Assembly (NCBI GenBank): GCA_020353055.1
Contig: CP070686.1
Location: forward strand, 1,213,853 to 1,266,298
Reading direction: 5' to 3'
DNA: 52,446 nt
Source: Caldifarciminota bacterium
Lineage (GTDB): Bacteria; Hydrothermota; Tepidihabitantia; SM23-42
The notes under the pieces were generated by a model. That model made no database searches, was not told where the DNA came from, and worked only from the letters and a program-made list of their open reading frames with translations. Position 1 is the first letter of the stretch. Each line of letters begins with the position of its first letter. A program made the position numbers and the translations under genes. Positions 7,929 to 15,452 of the stretch are shown here, piece by piece.

Positions 7929-8877
7929 GATATTTGCAAATGCAATTTCGGCCGATTCTCTTTGCCTCGTAGAGCGCCTGATCTGCCCTTTGAAGAATTG
8001 AATGCAGCTCCGAAGCATCACCAGGGAAAGTAGCAACTCCAATGCTCACCGTTATCGGTATTTTCAACATTTTATTTGTCTGCTTCTCTATGATTACCCT
8101 TACCTCCTCGGCTATCTTACAGGCATCAGAAGACTGCGTATTAGGTAAAACGACAACGATTTCTTCTCCACCATAGCGGGCAACCAGATCTGTTTTGCGG
8201 CACGCTTTTTGAATCAACCAGGCAACCGCCCTAAGAACCTCATCCCCGGTCCTGTGTCCATGAGTATCATTCACCTCTTTGAAATGATCGAGATCGACAA
8301 ACAATACGGAAAGACTCTTGCCGGATGATTTCGCCTTCTGAAACTCCTGTAGTGCTACTTTGTCGAAATACTGCCGATTATATAGTCCCGTGAGCTTATC
8401 AGCGTGCGCAAGCGTAGCCAATCGTTTTCTGCTCTTTCGGACGAATTTTTCGATATCCCTGAATTCTTTTCTTAGAGATTTGTCGTCGATCTTGCTTTGC
8501 AGGGAGTTGAATTTGTTTGATATTATCGCAGTTTCCTCGCCACGGCGCGTGATCTCAGTCTCATCAACGAAAGACAAAGCATATGACCCGTCATCAAAAA
8601 TTATTGAATGCTCTCCGATCGATATTTCATCACCGTTGTTGAGTACCTGCTTTACTACCTTGTTTGAGTTGACACAGGTTCCGTTCGTGCTGTTCAGGTC
8701 TTCGATAATGTAATGACCATTACGGAATTGGACTACTGCATGATGGCGTGATACGTCATTACTGGTCAACGTAAGATCCGTATCCTCGGCTCGTCCTATC
8801 AGAGATTTACCTTTGCCGAGTGGTATCTGTTTTATTACCTTTCCACAATCCAACAGAAGCAATGAGTACTTCTTCAT
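7921..8877 (-). CDS. FHA-GGDEF protein (phospho-responsive diguanylate cyclase)
   Basis: 318 residues. The N-terminal FHA domain (about 22-95) has GRAEDTDL, SRHH (43-46) and NSTNGT (62-67), the phosphothreonine-binding residues. A Thr-rich linker (DETEITRRGEET, 105-116) and a charged helix follow, then a GGDEF domain (about 155-318) with GGEEI at 236-240, consistent with an active diguanylate cyclase. FHA domains bind phosphothreonine, and the kinase gene starts inside the 3' end of this gene. The pair therefore probably links Ser/Thr phosphorylation to cyclic di-GMP production. The upstream gene is scpA, 16 bp away. Confidence 0.92.
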   Translation of the reverse strand: MKKYSLLLLDCGKVIKQIPLGKGKSLIGRAEDTDLTLTSNDVSRHHAVVQFRNGHYIIEDLNSTNGTCVNSNKVVKQVLNNGDEISIGEHSIIFDDGSYALSFVDETEITRRGEETAIISNKFNSLQSKIDDKSLRKEFRDIEKFVRKSRKRLATLAHADKLTGLYNRQYFDKVALQEFQKAKSSGKSLSVLFVDLDHFKEVNDTHGHRTGDEVLRAVAWLIQKACRKTDLVARYGGEEIVVVLPNTQSSDACKIAEEVRVIIEKQTNKMLKIPITVSIGVATFPGDASELHSILQRADQALYEAKRIGRNCICKYHD

Positions 8878-8893
8878 CCCCTACCCCTAATTT

Positions 8894-9568
8894 CTAAACG
8901 CGGTCGCCGGCGTAAAGGTAAATTTCTCCAAATAAAGATTCTTGCTCAGCCCGCGCGTAGCCTATCTTGACGATCTCAAGCATCCCAAAGAAATATGCAA
9001 CTGCCACCGAAACGTCATTCTTCCCCTTCAAGAATTCCAGGAAATTTATCTTGCCATCTTTCTTCAGAATATTCTTTATCTCATCGACAATTTCCTCGAT
9101 CGGTACCTGCTGGCGTTTCATAACGACACTCTTGTCCTCGACCGGCCTGAGACCACGTAGGGCGAGGATGAGGCTCATCACGTCGCCCTCTTCGAGGGGC
9201 GGCTCTTCTTTACCAATCCTCGGAAACTGTTTGCTGCTTTCGGCCTCCATTATGCTGAAGGCCCTTGCGATCTCCTTGTACTTTTTGAACTCCTCAACGA
9301 TCTGCATGAGCGATATCGGCTGTCCCGCATCTTCATCCTCAGGCGTACGGGGAAGGAGCGAACGCACCTTCAGCCTGATCAGAATCGCCGCCATCAGAAG
9401 AAAATCAGCAACGTCTTCGAAGTCATTACGCTCAATTTTCCTTATGTAGTCGAGGTACTCTTCAGCAATCTGAGCGATCGGGATGTCAAAAATATCGACT
9501 TCCTTCTTCCGAACAAGATAGACCAGCAGGTCTATCGGTCCATAATATATACCAATATCGATTTTCAT
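8894..9568 (-). CDS. scpA: Segregation and condensation protein A
   Basis: 224 residues from ATG 9568 (MKIDIGIYYGPIDLLVYLVRKKE). ScpA hallmarks are the GPIDLLVYLV N-terminus, IPIAQIAEEYLDYI and AAILIRLKVRSLLPR. It is the kleisin subunit that bridges the SMC heads in the chromosome-condensing complex. The C-terminal winged-helix part is present (ISFLEFLKG-like VAVAYFFGMLEIVK). The usual partner scpB is not adjacent; instead the FHA-GGDEF and kinase genes follow in tight succession. The start codon has only a weak ribosome site; the longer frame upstream is not family-like. Confidence 0.88.
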   Translation of the reverse strand: MKIDIGIYYGPIDLLVYLVRKKEVDIFDIPIAQIAEEYLDYIRKIERNDFEDVADFLLMAAILIRLKVRSLLPRTPEDEDAGQPISLMQIVEEFKKYKEIARAFSIMEAESSKQFPRIGKEEPPLEEGDVMSLILALRGLRPVEDKSVVMKRQQVPIEEIVDEIKNILKKDGKINFLEFLKGKNDVSVAVAYFFGMLEIVKIGYARAEQESLFGEIYLYAGDRV

Positions 9569-9744
9569 AATGGGATGTCCACGGAACCCGAAAGTACTAC
9601 AAAAACGGCCCGTGACGTCAGGATAGCACACAGCAGTAAGCAATCACCATCTGTATCCATGAATAACATATGAAATAGTTTAACCAGTATTACCGATATG
9701 TCAATATCACTGGACAACACCGGGACTTTGTTCATATGGTCATG

Positions 9745-9772
9745 TTGACAAATATCCCTGGCTCAATATAAT
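9745..9772 (+). promoter_or_regulatory. Perfect consensus promoter of the light/UV operon
   Basis: TTGACA at 9745-9750, 16-bp spacer, TATAAT at 9767-9772; both hexamers match the housekeeping consensus completely. Predicted transcription start about 9779, so the first gene (ATG 9846) has a leader of about 67 nt. A promoter this strong normally needs a repressor, and a palindrome sits exactly at the start point. Confidence 0.85.
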
Positions 9773-9777
9773 TAAAT

Positions 9778-9801
9778 AAAGCAAGTTAGCTGACTTGCTT
9801 T
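9778..9801. promoter_or_regulatory. 24-bp palindrome at the transcription start (putative operator)
   Basis: Arms AAAGCAAGT (9778-9786) and ACTTGCTTT (9793-9801) are perfect inverted repeats around TAGCTG. Over the whole 24 bp, 11 of 12 pairs match. It begins 5 bp after the -10 box and spans about -1 to +23. There is no T-tract after it, so a terminator is unlikely. A dimeric repressor site is the simplest reading; an mRNA 5' hairpin is the alternative. Confidence 0.65.
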
Positions 9802-9845
9802 GAGTATCACTATGTCGTGAAAACTATTTAATAACGAGACCAGCA

Positions 9846-10334
9846 ATGAACAAATTTCGCTTACCTGCTATCTGGCGATTGATACTCAGTATCGCCGTCT
9901 GTCAACTTGCCGGATTAGTCGGTTCGATATTTACGACCCCGACGATCCCCACTTGGTACGCGTCACTAAATAAACCGTCATTCAACCCTCCAAATTGGCT
10001 CTTCGGCCCGGTCTGGATATTCCTGTTCGTTTTAATGGGTGTATCCCTATTCCTTGTCTGGCGCGAACGAAGCGACATCCCTCATGTGAAACCTGCGCTG
10101 CTGATTTTTGGATTACAGCTCGCGCTGAACGTATTATGGTCGGCGGTTTTCTTTGGCCTGAAATCCCCGATCGGTGGATTCATCGTCATCGTAGTACTAT
10201 GGGTCGCCATTTTTACCACAATACTGAGGTTCCGTAAAGTCTCGGAACTTGCAAGCATATTACTCATCCCCTACATAGTCTGGGTAACTTTTGCCGGTAT
10301 CCTTAATTTCGCGATCTTCCATCTGAACAGGTAA
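9846..10334 (+). CDS. tspO: TspO/MBR-family tryptophan-rich membrane protein
   Basis: 162 residues with five hydrophobic segments and TspO signatures: LAGLVGSIFTTPTIPTWYASLNKPSFNPPNWLFGPVW near the N-terminus, LFGLQLALNVLWSAVFFGLKSP in the middle, and PYIVWVTFAGILNFAIFHLN at the end. TspO proteins bind porphyrins and, in some bacteria, take part in light- and oxygen-dependent regulation or porphyrin breakdown. It is the first gene of a 7-kb, eight-gene + strand run; the next gene starts 15 bp after its stop. Its only ribosome-site match is a weak GAG. Confidence 0.9.
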   Translation: MNKFRLPAIWRLILSIAVCQLAGLVGSIFTTPTIPTWYASLNKPSFNPPNWLFGPVWIFLFVLMGVSLFLVWRERSDIPHVKPALLIFGLQLALNVLWSAVFFGLKSPIGGFIVIVVLWVAIFTTILRFRKVSELASILLIPYIVWVTFAGILNFAIFHLNR

Positions 10335-10349
10335 TAAGGAGAACACTCC

Positions 10350-11318
10350 TTGGACTCGTTTATCAAGCCACGCGTCGTGGTCAGTAAATGCCTTGGATTT
10401 GCCAACTGCCGATGGAACGGACTCACAATACAAGATCAATTCGTCGATCGATTGGGCAAGTATGTAGAATACATGCCGGTATGTCCGGAAGTCGAGATAA
10501 AACTCGGCGTACCCCGTGATCCCATACGCGTCGTGTTCGCCAATAACGAACTGAGGCTGCTGCAACCCGCAACCGGTATCGATCATACCGTTGCGATGAC
10601 GACATTCTGCACTGAATATTTGAATTCATTGGTAGATATCGATGGGTTCATTCTCAAGTCGCGTTCACCGTCCTGCGGCATAAAGGAAGTCAAGATATAC
10701 CCGGGTATCGAAAAAAGTGCGGCGTTGAGAAAGGGCAGCGGATTTTTTGGCACCGAAGTGATGAACAAGTTTCCCATGTTACCCGTGGAAGATGAAGGGC
10801 GAATGCGTAATTTCACTATACGTGAACATTTTCTAAGAAGACTCTTTACCCTAGCCCGCTTCCGTGAAATCAGAAAAATGGCGAAGATGAAGGATATCGT
10901 GCAGTTCCAGGCCGAAAATAAATTCCTCTTAATGGCTTACAATCAAAAAGAGTTCAGGATAATGGGCAGGATCGTGGCTAACCACGAAAAGAAGCCTGCC
11001 CAAGATGTGTATGAAGAATACCTGATGCACCTTTATAATGCGCTTGCTAAAACTCCACGCTACACATCCTACATAAACGTAATGATGCATGCAATGGGGT
11101 ACTTCTCAGAGAAACTTAACAAGGAAGAAAAAACCTTCTTCATGGATCTCATGGAAAGATATCGTAAGGGCAAAACTCCTCTGAGCAGTGATTTGGATGT
11201 ATTGATGTCCTGGGGCGTACGGTTCGGCGAGAAGTATCTAATAGATCAGACATTTTTCAGACCTTATCCGCAGGATTTAATGGATATCAGCGACTCTGGC
11301 AAAGGAAGGGACTACTAA
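10350..11318 (+). CDS. DUF523-DUF1722 fusion protein (YbgA-like C-terminus)
   Basis: 322 residues from TTG 10350, chosen because AAGGAG ends 8 nt upstream and the translation starts just before the conserved KPRVVVSKCLGF. DUF523 fills about 1-165: SKCLGFANCRWNG, PVCPEVEIKLGVPR and SRSPSCGIKEVK, with cysteines that look metal- or catalysis-related. DUF1722 fills about 190-310. In E. coli the DUF1722 protein YbgA is encoded directly before the photolyase gene phr. Here a photolyase ends the same operon, so the link to light repair is kept. Molecular function is unknown. Confidence 0.88.
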   Translation: MDSFIKPRVVVSKCLGFANCRWNGLTIQDQFVDRLGKYVEYMPVCPEVEIKLGVPRDPIRVVFANNELRLLQPATGIDHTVAMTTFCTEYLNSLVDIDGFILKSRSPSCGIKEVKIYPGIEKSAALRKGSGFFGTEVMNKFPMLPVEDEGRMRNFTIREHFLRRLFTLARFREIRKMAKMKDIVQFQAENKFLLMAYNQKEFRIMGRIVANHEKKPAQDVYEEYLMHLYNALAKTPRYTSYINVMMHAMGYFSEKLNKEEKTFFMDLMERYRKGKTPLSSDLDVLMSWGVRFGEKYLIDQTFFRPYPQDLMDISDSGKGRDY

Positions 11319-11325
11319 CGCCGAA

Positions 11326-12237
11326 ATGAAAATCGGTTACCCTTGTATAAACCGATCGTTGGATTGCAAATCAGACCACACATTTCGCCTCCGGAACTAC
11401 AACGAGAAAAGGCTTGTCGAGACCGTTGAGCAGAATCTAACCTGTCTCCGTGAAATTCTGGAATACAACATCAAGAACAAAATGTATTTTTTCAGGATCA
11501 CTTCCGATCTGGTGCCTTTTGCATCGCATCCCGTCAATAAATTCAAATGGCAGAAGTTCTTCGATGATAATTTTCGAGCAATCGGCAAATTCATAAAGGC
11601 CTTTGATATGAGAATTTCCATGCACCCGGATCAATTCACCCTCATAAATTCCCTCGACCGAGAGATATTCGTGCGCAGCACCGCAGAACTCGAATACCAT
11701 GCAGATGTGCTCGATCTAATGGAACTCGATGCAACGGCAAAAATACAAATCCACGTTGGTGGTGTATATAACGAGAAAGAAAAAAGTATGAAGAGATTTG
11801 TATCCCGTTACGGAGTGTTGAGCGAAAGAATCCTCAAGAGATTGGTCATAGAAAATGACGAGCGCAATTACAAACTTGCCGATTGTCTAAAACTGCATCA
11901 GGAAACAGGTATTCCAGTATTGTTCGATGTATATCATCATGAAAGAAACAACAATGGAGAAAGCATCACAGGATGTCTCGGCGATACAAGCAGGACATGG
12001 AAGAAATCTGACGGCATACCGATGGTCGACTACAGCCAGCAAAAAAAAGGAGCCGTCAGAGGAGCTCACGCCGAAAAAATCGGAATAAGTAAATTCAAAG
12101 AATTCCTGAAGAAGACGCACCCGTACGATTTCGACATCATGCTTGAAATTAAGGACAAAGAACAAAGCGCTCTCAAAGCAGTAAAGGCCGCTTTGCGTGA
12201 CAGCCGTTTCCGCCAGCAGGCATACCATGAAGATTGA
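11326..12237 (+). CDS. uvsE: UV damage endonuclease
   Basis: 303 residues, close to the usual length of UvsE/UvdE enzymes. These cut DNA 5' of cyclobutane dimers and 6-4 photoproducts and use a TIM barrel with metal ions. Visible family motifs are GYPCINRSL at the N-terminus, FRITSDLVPFASHP, SMHPDQFTLINS, IHVGGVYNEKE, VIENDER, PVLFDVYHHE and MLEIKDKE, which supply the metal-binding Glu, His and Asp residues. It starts 7 bp after the DUF523-DUF1722 gene and its stop overlaps the next start by 11 bp. With the photolyase it gives the operon two independent UV-lesion repair activities. Confidence 0.93.
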   Translation: MKIGYPCINRSLDCKSDHTFRLRNYNEKRLVETVEQNLTCLREILEYNIKNKMYFFRITSDLVPFASHPVNKFKWQKFFDDNFRAIGKFIKAFDMRISMHPDQFTLINSLDREIFVRSTAELEYHADVLDLMELDATAKIQIHVGGVYNEKEKSMKRFVSRYGVLSERILKRLVIENDERNYKLADCLKLHQETGIPVLFDVYHHERNNNGESITGCLGDTSRTWKKSDGIPMVDYSQQKKGAVRGAHAEKIGISKFKEFLKKTHPYDFDIMLEIKDKEQSALKAVKAALRDSRFRQQAYHED

Positions 12238-12934
12238 GACACTGTGTGCTGGCGCCCATCTCCACAAAAAACTAACTGGTCGCCCATTGGTGACAATCAG
12301 CTATGCGCAGAGTATAGACGGAAGTATTACCACGCGTCGCGGCGTGCCTTTATCGCTGAGCGGTCGGGAATCGCTCAGACTCTGGCACCGGCTGCGCGTC
12401 TGCCACGACGCTGTACTTGTCGGTATCGGCACGGTTCTTGCCGACGACCCACAACTGAATGTGCGGCTCGTGACCGGTACTGATCCCCAACCGGTGATCC
12501 TCGATGCAAAATTACGCTTTCCGTTAAGGGCGCTTGCTCTAAAGAGCAGTAAACCACCATGGATCATAACAACGAGGAGATTGAATTCTAAAAAGCAGGA
12601 ACGACTGGAGTCACGCGGGGCACAAGTCATCTCCCTGAAGAAGACTCCTGACGGTTGGATCGACCTTGCATACATGCTGAAATATCTTGCACAAAGAGGC
12701 ATAGAAAGTGTCATGGTTGAAGGCGGCGCGCGCGTAATCACAAGTTTTATAAAAGCCAGATTGGCCGACTACTTTGTGATAACTATTACACCTTTCTTTG
12801 TCGGAGGTTTACACGTAATCGAAAAGCTAATGCCTGGCGCTAAACAGAGCAAAAATATCAATTTGGATAAGGCGAGAATCATAGGAAATAAACGTTATGG
12901 TCGAGATTTGGTAATCTGGGGGACAATTGAGTAA
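12227..12934 (+). CDS. RibD C-terminal/dihydrofolate-reductase-fold NADPH reductase
   Basis: 235 residues from ATG 12227; a longer frame begins deep inside uvsE. The fold is that of RibD C-terminal domains and archaeal-type RIB7 reductases. Motifs are PLVTISYAQSIDGSI at the start, VLVGIGTVLADDPQLNVR, a Rossmann-like PPWIITTRR region, and VMVEGGARVITSFI. No deaminase domain precedes it, so it is not a full RibD. It should reduce a ribosylamino-pyrimidine or pterin using NADPH. The rest of riboflavin synthesis is not here, and it sits with a PTPS and a glycosyltransferase, so a role in a specialised pterin/pyrimidine pathway is inferred. It overlaps the next gene by 8 bp. Confidence 0.82.
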   Translation: MKIETLCAGAHLHKKLTGRPLVTISYAQSIDGSITTRRGVPLSLSGRESLRLWHRLRVCHDAVLVGIGTVLADDPQLNVRLVTGTDPQPVILDAKLRFPLRALALKSSKPPWIITTRRLNSKKQERLESRGAQVISLKKTPDGWIDLAYMLKYLAQRGIESVMVEGGARVITSFIKARLADYFVITITPFFVGGLHVIEKLMPGAKQSKNINLDKARIIGNKRYGRDLVIWGTIE

Positions 12935-13946
12935 GATGAAAAACCTTGCAGTCTATTTCACCGGCGTCAAGAAGGTAGAGGTCCGTGAGGAAAAAATCCC
13001 TGTAATTGGAGAACAAGAGGTACTCGTGCGCGCATTATCTTCAGTCATAAGTTCCGGCACGGAAATGCTTTTCTATTATGGTTTCGTATCCACCGAAACA
13101 CCAATGGATGAAAAAATACCGTTACTAACCAGACACGCAGAATATCCATTTAAGCATGGTTACGCTGTGGTAGGTAAGGTAATCGGACGTGGTGAAAAAG
13201 TCGACCCGACATGGAACGACCGTTTAGTCTTTGCCTTCCACCCTCACGAGAGTTTCTTTTCTGCTAAACCTAGTGATTTGATTGTCATTGATAATTTAGA
13301 AGTTGAAGACGCTGTATTCACTGCAAACATGGAAACGGCGGTAAATTTGATCATGGACGGAAGGCCAGTGATTGGAGAAAACGTCGTGGTATTCGGGCAA
13401 GGTGTTGTGGGACTCTTGACAACGTCTCTGCTGGCTCTGATTCCCATCCATAGGTTGGTAACCATAGAAACACATGAAAAAAGGAGAGCGATGTCAATCG
13501 GGTCTGGCGCACATGCGAGTCTTGATCCAGGCAAATTGGATGTATCAGAACCTACAGACCACCTGTTTGGAGGGAAAAAAGCTGATCTGGTATATGAAAT
13601 AACTGGCAACTCAGAAGCATTAGAGAAAGCGATACAACTAACCGGTTTCGGTGGCCGTGTGATCATTGGTTCTTGGTATGGAACGAAGAAGAGAAAAGTG
13701 AAACTGAGCAGCCACTTTCACCGTCACCGTATAAAGTTGATAAGCAGCCAGGTAAGCACGCTGGCCCCTGAATTTACTGGCTCTTGGACTAAACAACGGC
13801 GATTGGATATAACCCAGGAAATGATCCACCGTATAAGACCTTCACGTCTGATCACGCACCGTATCCCGGTACAAGAAGCAAACAAAGCCTACAGGTTGCT
13901 GGAACAAAAACCCGACGAAACCGTAGGCGTAATACTAACATACTAA
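12927..13946 (+). CDS. Medium-chain dehydrogenase lacking zinc ligands
   Basis: 339 residues from TTG 12927 (GGGGGA 4 nt upstream); ATG 12936 is the alternative start. It has an MDR fold with GroES-like N-terminal half and Rossmann motif VVVFGQGVVGLL (about 150-161). The usual catalytic zinc residues are missing: the Cys site reads SSGTEM, and the GHE site reads KHGYAVVG. The structural-zinc Cys cluster is also absent. BchC-type dehydrogenases look similar in this respect. It probably oxidises or reduces a sugar-like or side-chain hydroxyl with NAD(P). Its place between the RibD-like reductase and the PTPS suggests action on the same pathway intermediate. Confidence 0.8.
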   Translation: MSKMKNLAVYFTGVKKVEVREEKIPVIGEQEVLVRALSSVISSGTEMLFYYGFVSTETPMDEKIPLLTRHAEYPFKHGYAVVGKVIGRGEKVDPTWNDRLVFAFHPHESFFSAKPSDLIVIDNLEVEDAVFTANMETAVNLIMDGRPVIGENVVVFGQGVVGLLTTSLLALIPIHRLVTIETHEKRRAMSIGSGAHASLDPGKLDVSEPTDHLFGGKKADLVYEITGNSEALEKAIQLTGFGGRVIIGSWYGTKKRKVKLSSHFHRHRIKLISSQVSTLAPEFTGSWTKQRRLDITQEMIHRIRPSRLITHRIPVQEANKAYRLLEQKPDETVGVILTY

Positions 13947-13964
13947 CATGTGGAGCAATCGCGT

Positions 13965-14342
13965 ATGTATGCTATTTCGGTCAAACATGACTTCAAAGCA
14001 TATCACTATCTGATTGGCGGTGACTACGGTGCTGAAAACACCAAACACGCACATCATTATACGGTCGAAATAGAATTACACGGAAGCCAACTCAATCACC
14101 AAGGTTACCTTGTAGATATCGTTAAGGTCGAAAGAATAATTCACAGTTTGATCAACAGATATAAGCAACGTACCCTGAATGAACTACAGGAATTTACCGG
14201 TTTGAATCCAAGCATTGAAAACTTCTCCCGTATTCTCTGCCGGCAATTCATATCCGAACTGCATGCAAAAAACATCGAGTTAGTGACTGTCAGGATATGC
14301 GAAAATGAAATAGCATGTGCTACCTACAAGCAGGAGATGTAG
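13965..14342 (+). CDS. 6-pyruvoyl-tetrahydropterin synthase-family enzyme, Cys-to-Glu variant
   Basis: 125 residues from ATG 13965 (GGAG 9 nt upstream); GTG 13950 would add five. The PTPS/QueD fold is clear. The zinc ligands are His in FKAYH and the two His of KHAHHY (HxH, with Ala in place of the usual Gly). Also visible are Asp in LVDIVKV, PSIEN, and Glu in ICENEIA. The catalytic Cys of QueD-type enzymes lies four residues before HxH; here that residue is Glu (ENTKHAH). A Cys-to-Glu change at this site is known from PTPS-III enzymes that make 6-hydroxymethyl-dihydropterin from dihydroneopterin. So a lyase-type reaction on a dihydroneopterin-like substrate is the best guess. Confidence 0.85.
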   Translation: MYAISVKHDFKAYHYLIGGDYGAENTKHAHHYTVEIELHGSQLNHQGYLVDIVKVERIIHSLINRYKQRTLNELQEFTGLNPSIENFSRILCRQFISELHAKNIELVTVRICENEIACATYKQEM

Positions 14343-15452
14343 TTGCGAATTGGATTAGTTATCTACGGCACGCTGGACACCGTCACCGGCGGTTATGTAT
14401 ATGACCGTAAATTGGTTACGCGGCTGAGAGACATCGGAGACGAGGTTCATATTGTATCCTTGCCCGCTCGTAACTATGTGCGCCATCTTCTATACAACTT
14501 TGCCACCGCCATAGTACAGAAAATATCTCGCCTCAAATTTGACGTATTGCTTGAGGATGAACTGAATCATCCATCCTGTATTATTCTAAACCAAAAATTG
14601 CGGAGTAAGAATCGGTGCCCCATAATATCTATAGTACACCATTTACGTGCCGATGAAAACAAAAGGACAGGTTATTTATTGCAGGTTTGGATCGAAAAGA
14701 AATACCTGCAAAGCGTTGATGGATTCGTCTTTAATAGTCATGCAACGGCATCATCAGTAGGCAGATTTGTTGGTAACAAACCGTCGGTCGTCGCCCATCC
14801 GGGTAAAGATAGGCTACCATCAAACATAACCCATCAGGAAATAGCCGAGCGCTCCAAGAGAAATGCCAAATTAGAAATTGTCTTTTTGGGTAATGTCACA
14901 CCGCGCAAGGGCCTCACCGAGCTCATCTGTGCGCTGAGCAATATACCACGTGATGAGTGGAATTTAACGGTGATCGGTAGCACCGTGCGCGATCCGAGCT
15001 ACTGCCGCGCGGTGATCGAGCTGATAAGAAATAATGGTCTCGAAAAAAACATCATCCTGACGGGGCAAATCCCGGATGCCGAAGTTACCCGTCACCTTCG
15101 GAAGAATCACGTGCTTGCTGTACCATCTTTCTACGAAGGTTTCGGTCTCGCGTATATCGAAGCCATGGGGTCTGGTCTGCCCGTTATCGGCGCAATCACG
15201 GGCGGTGCAAGAGAAATAGTCGAGCACGGCCGAAATGGTTTTCTCTCCGACCCACGAAACACTGAAGAGTTGACAGGTTTTCTCAAGGCCTTGAATAAGG
15301 ATCGCGCCATGCTGTGTGGGATGAGCATCAACGCGTTAAAGACTTATCATGTTTTTTCGAATTGGGATGATACCGCAAAAAAGATTAGAGAATTCCTACT
15401 CAAGAAAATAATCCCACTCGCTGGCTCGAACGCACAGTGTCGGACGCAATGA
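14343..15452 (+). CDS. GT4-family glycosyltransferase
   Basis: 369 residues from TTG 14343, which directly follows the stop of the PTPS gene and has AGGAG 6 nt upstream. A GT-B fold is indicated: N-terminal GTLDTVTGGYVYDRKLV (acceptor-side Gly loop), IVFLGNVTPRKGLTELI opening the donor domain, and EGFGLAYIEAMGSGLPVIG with the E-x7-E motif, then GGAREIVEHGRNGFL. Retaining enzymes of this family move a sugar from a nucleotide sugar to many acceptors. No other polysaccharide gene lies in the operon, so the acceptor is plausibly the small molecule made by the three preceding enzymes. Its stop overlaps the photolyase ATG. Confidence 0.85.
   Translation: MRIGLVIYGTLDTVTGGYVYDRKLVTRLRDIGDEVHIVSLPARNYVRHLLYNFATAIVQKISRLKFDVLLEDELNHPSCIILNQKLRSKNRCPIISIVHHLRADENKRTGYLLQVWIEKKYLQSVDGFVFNSHATASSVGRFVGNKPSVVAHPGKDRLPSNITHQEIAERSKRNAKLEIVFLGNVTPRKGLTELICALSNIPRDEWNLTVIGSTVRDPSYCRAVIELIRNNGLEKNIILTGQIPDAEVTRHLRKNHVLAVPSFYEGFGLAYIEAMGSGLPVIGAITGGAREIVEHGRNGFLSDPRNTEELTGFLKALNKDRAMLCGMSINALKTYHVFSNWDDTAKKIREFLLKKIIPLAGSNAQCRTQ

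Larger units (their letters stand above)
9569..9844. other. Divergent regulatory gap between scpA and the tspO operon
   Basis: 276 bases without a gene. Besides the tspO-operon promoter and palindrome (listed separately) there is a CCAGTATT ... AATATcACTGG imperfect inverted repeat near 9685-9714. A TTGACA on the - strand near 9704-9699 has a poor -10 16 bp away and might serve scpA. Confidence 0.4.

Noticed and set aside
8967-9449. 160-codon + strand frame opposite scpA
   Set aside because: Ser/Arg-rich composition typical of an antisense shadow; scpA is unmistakable.
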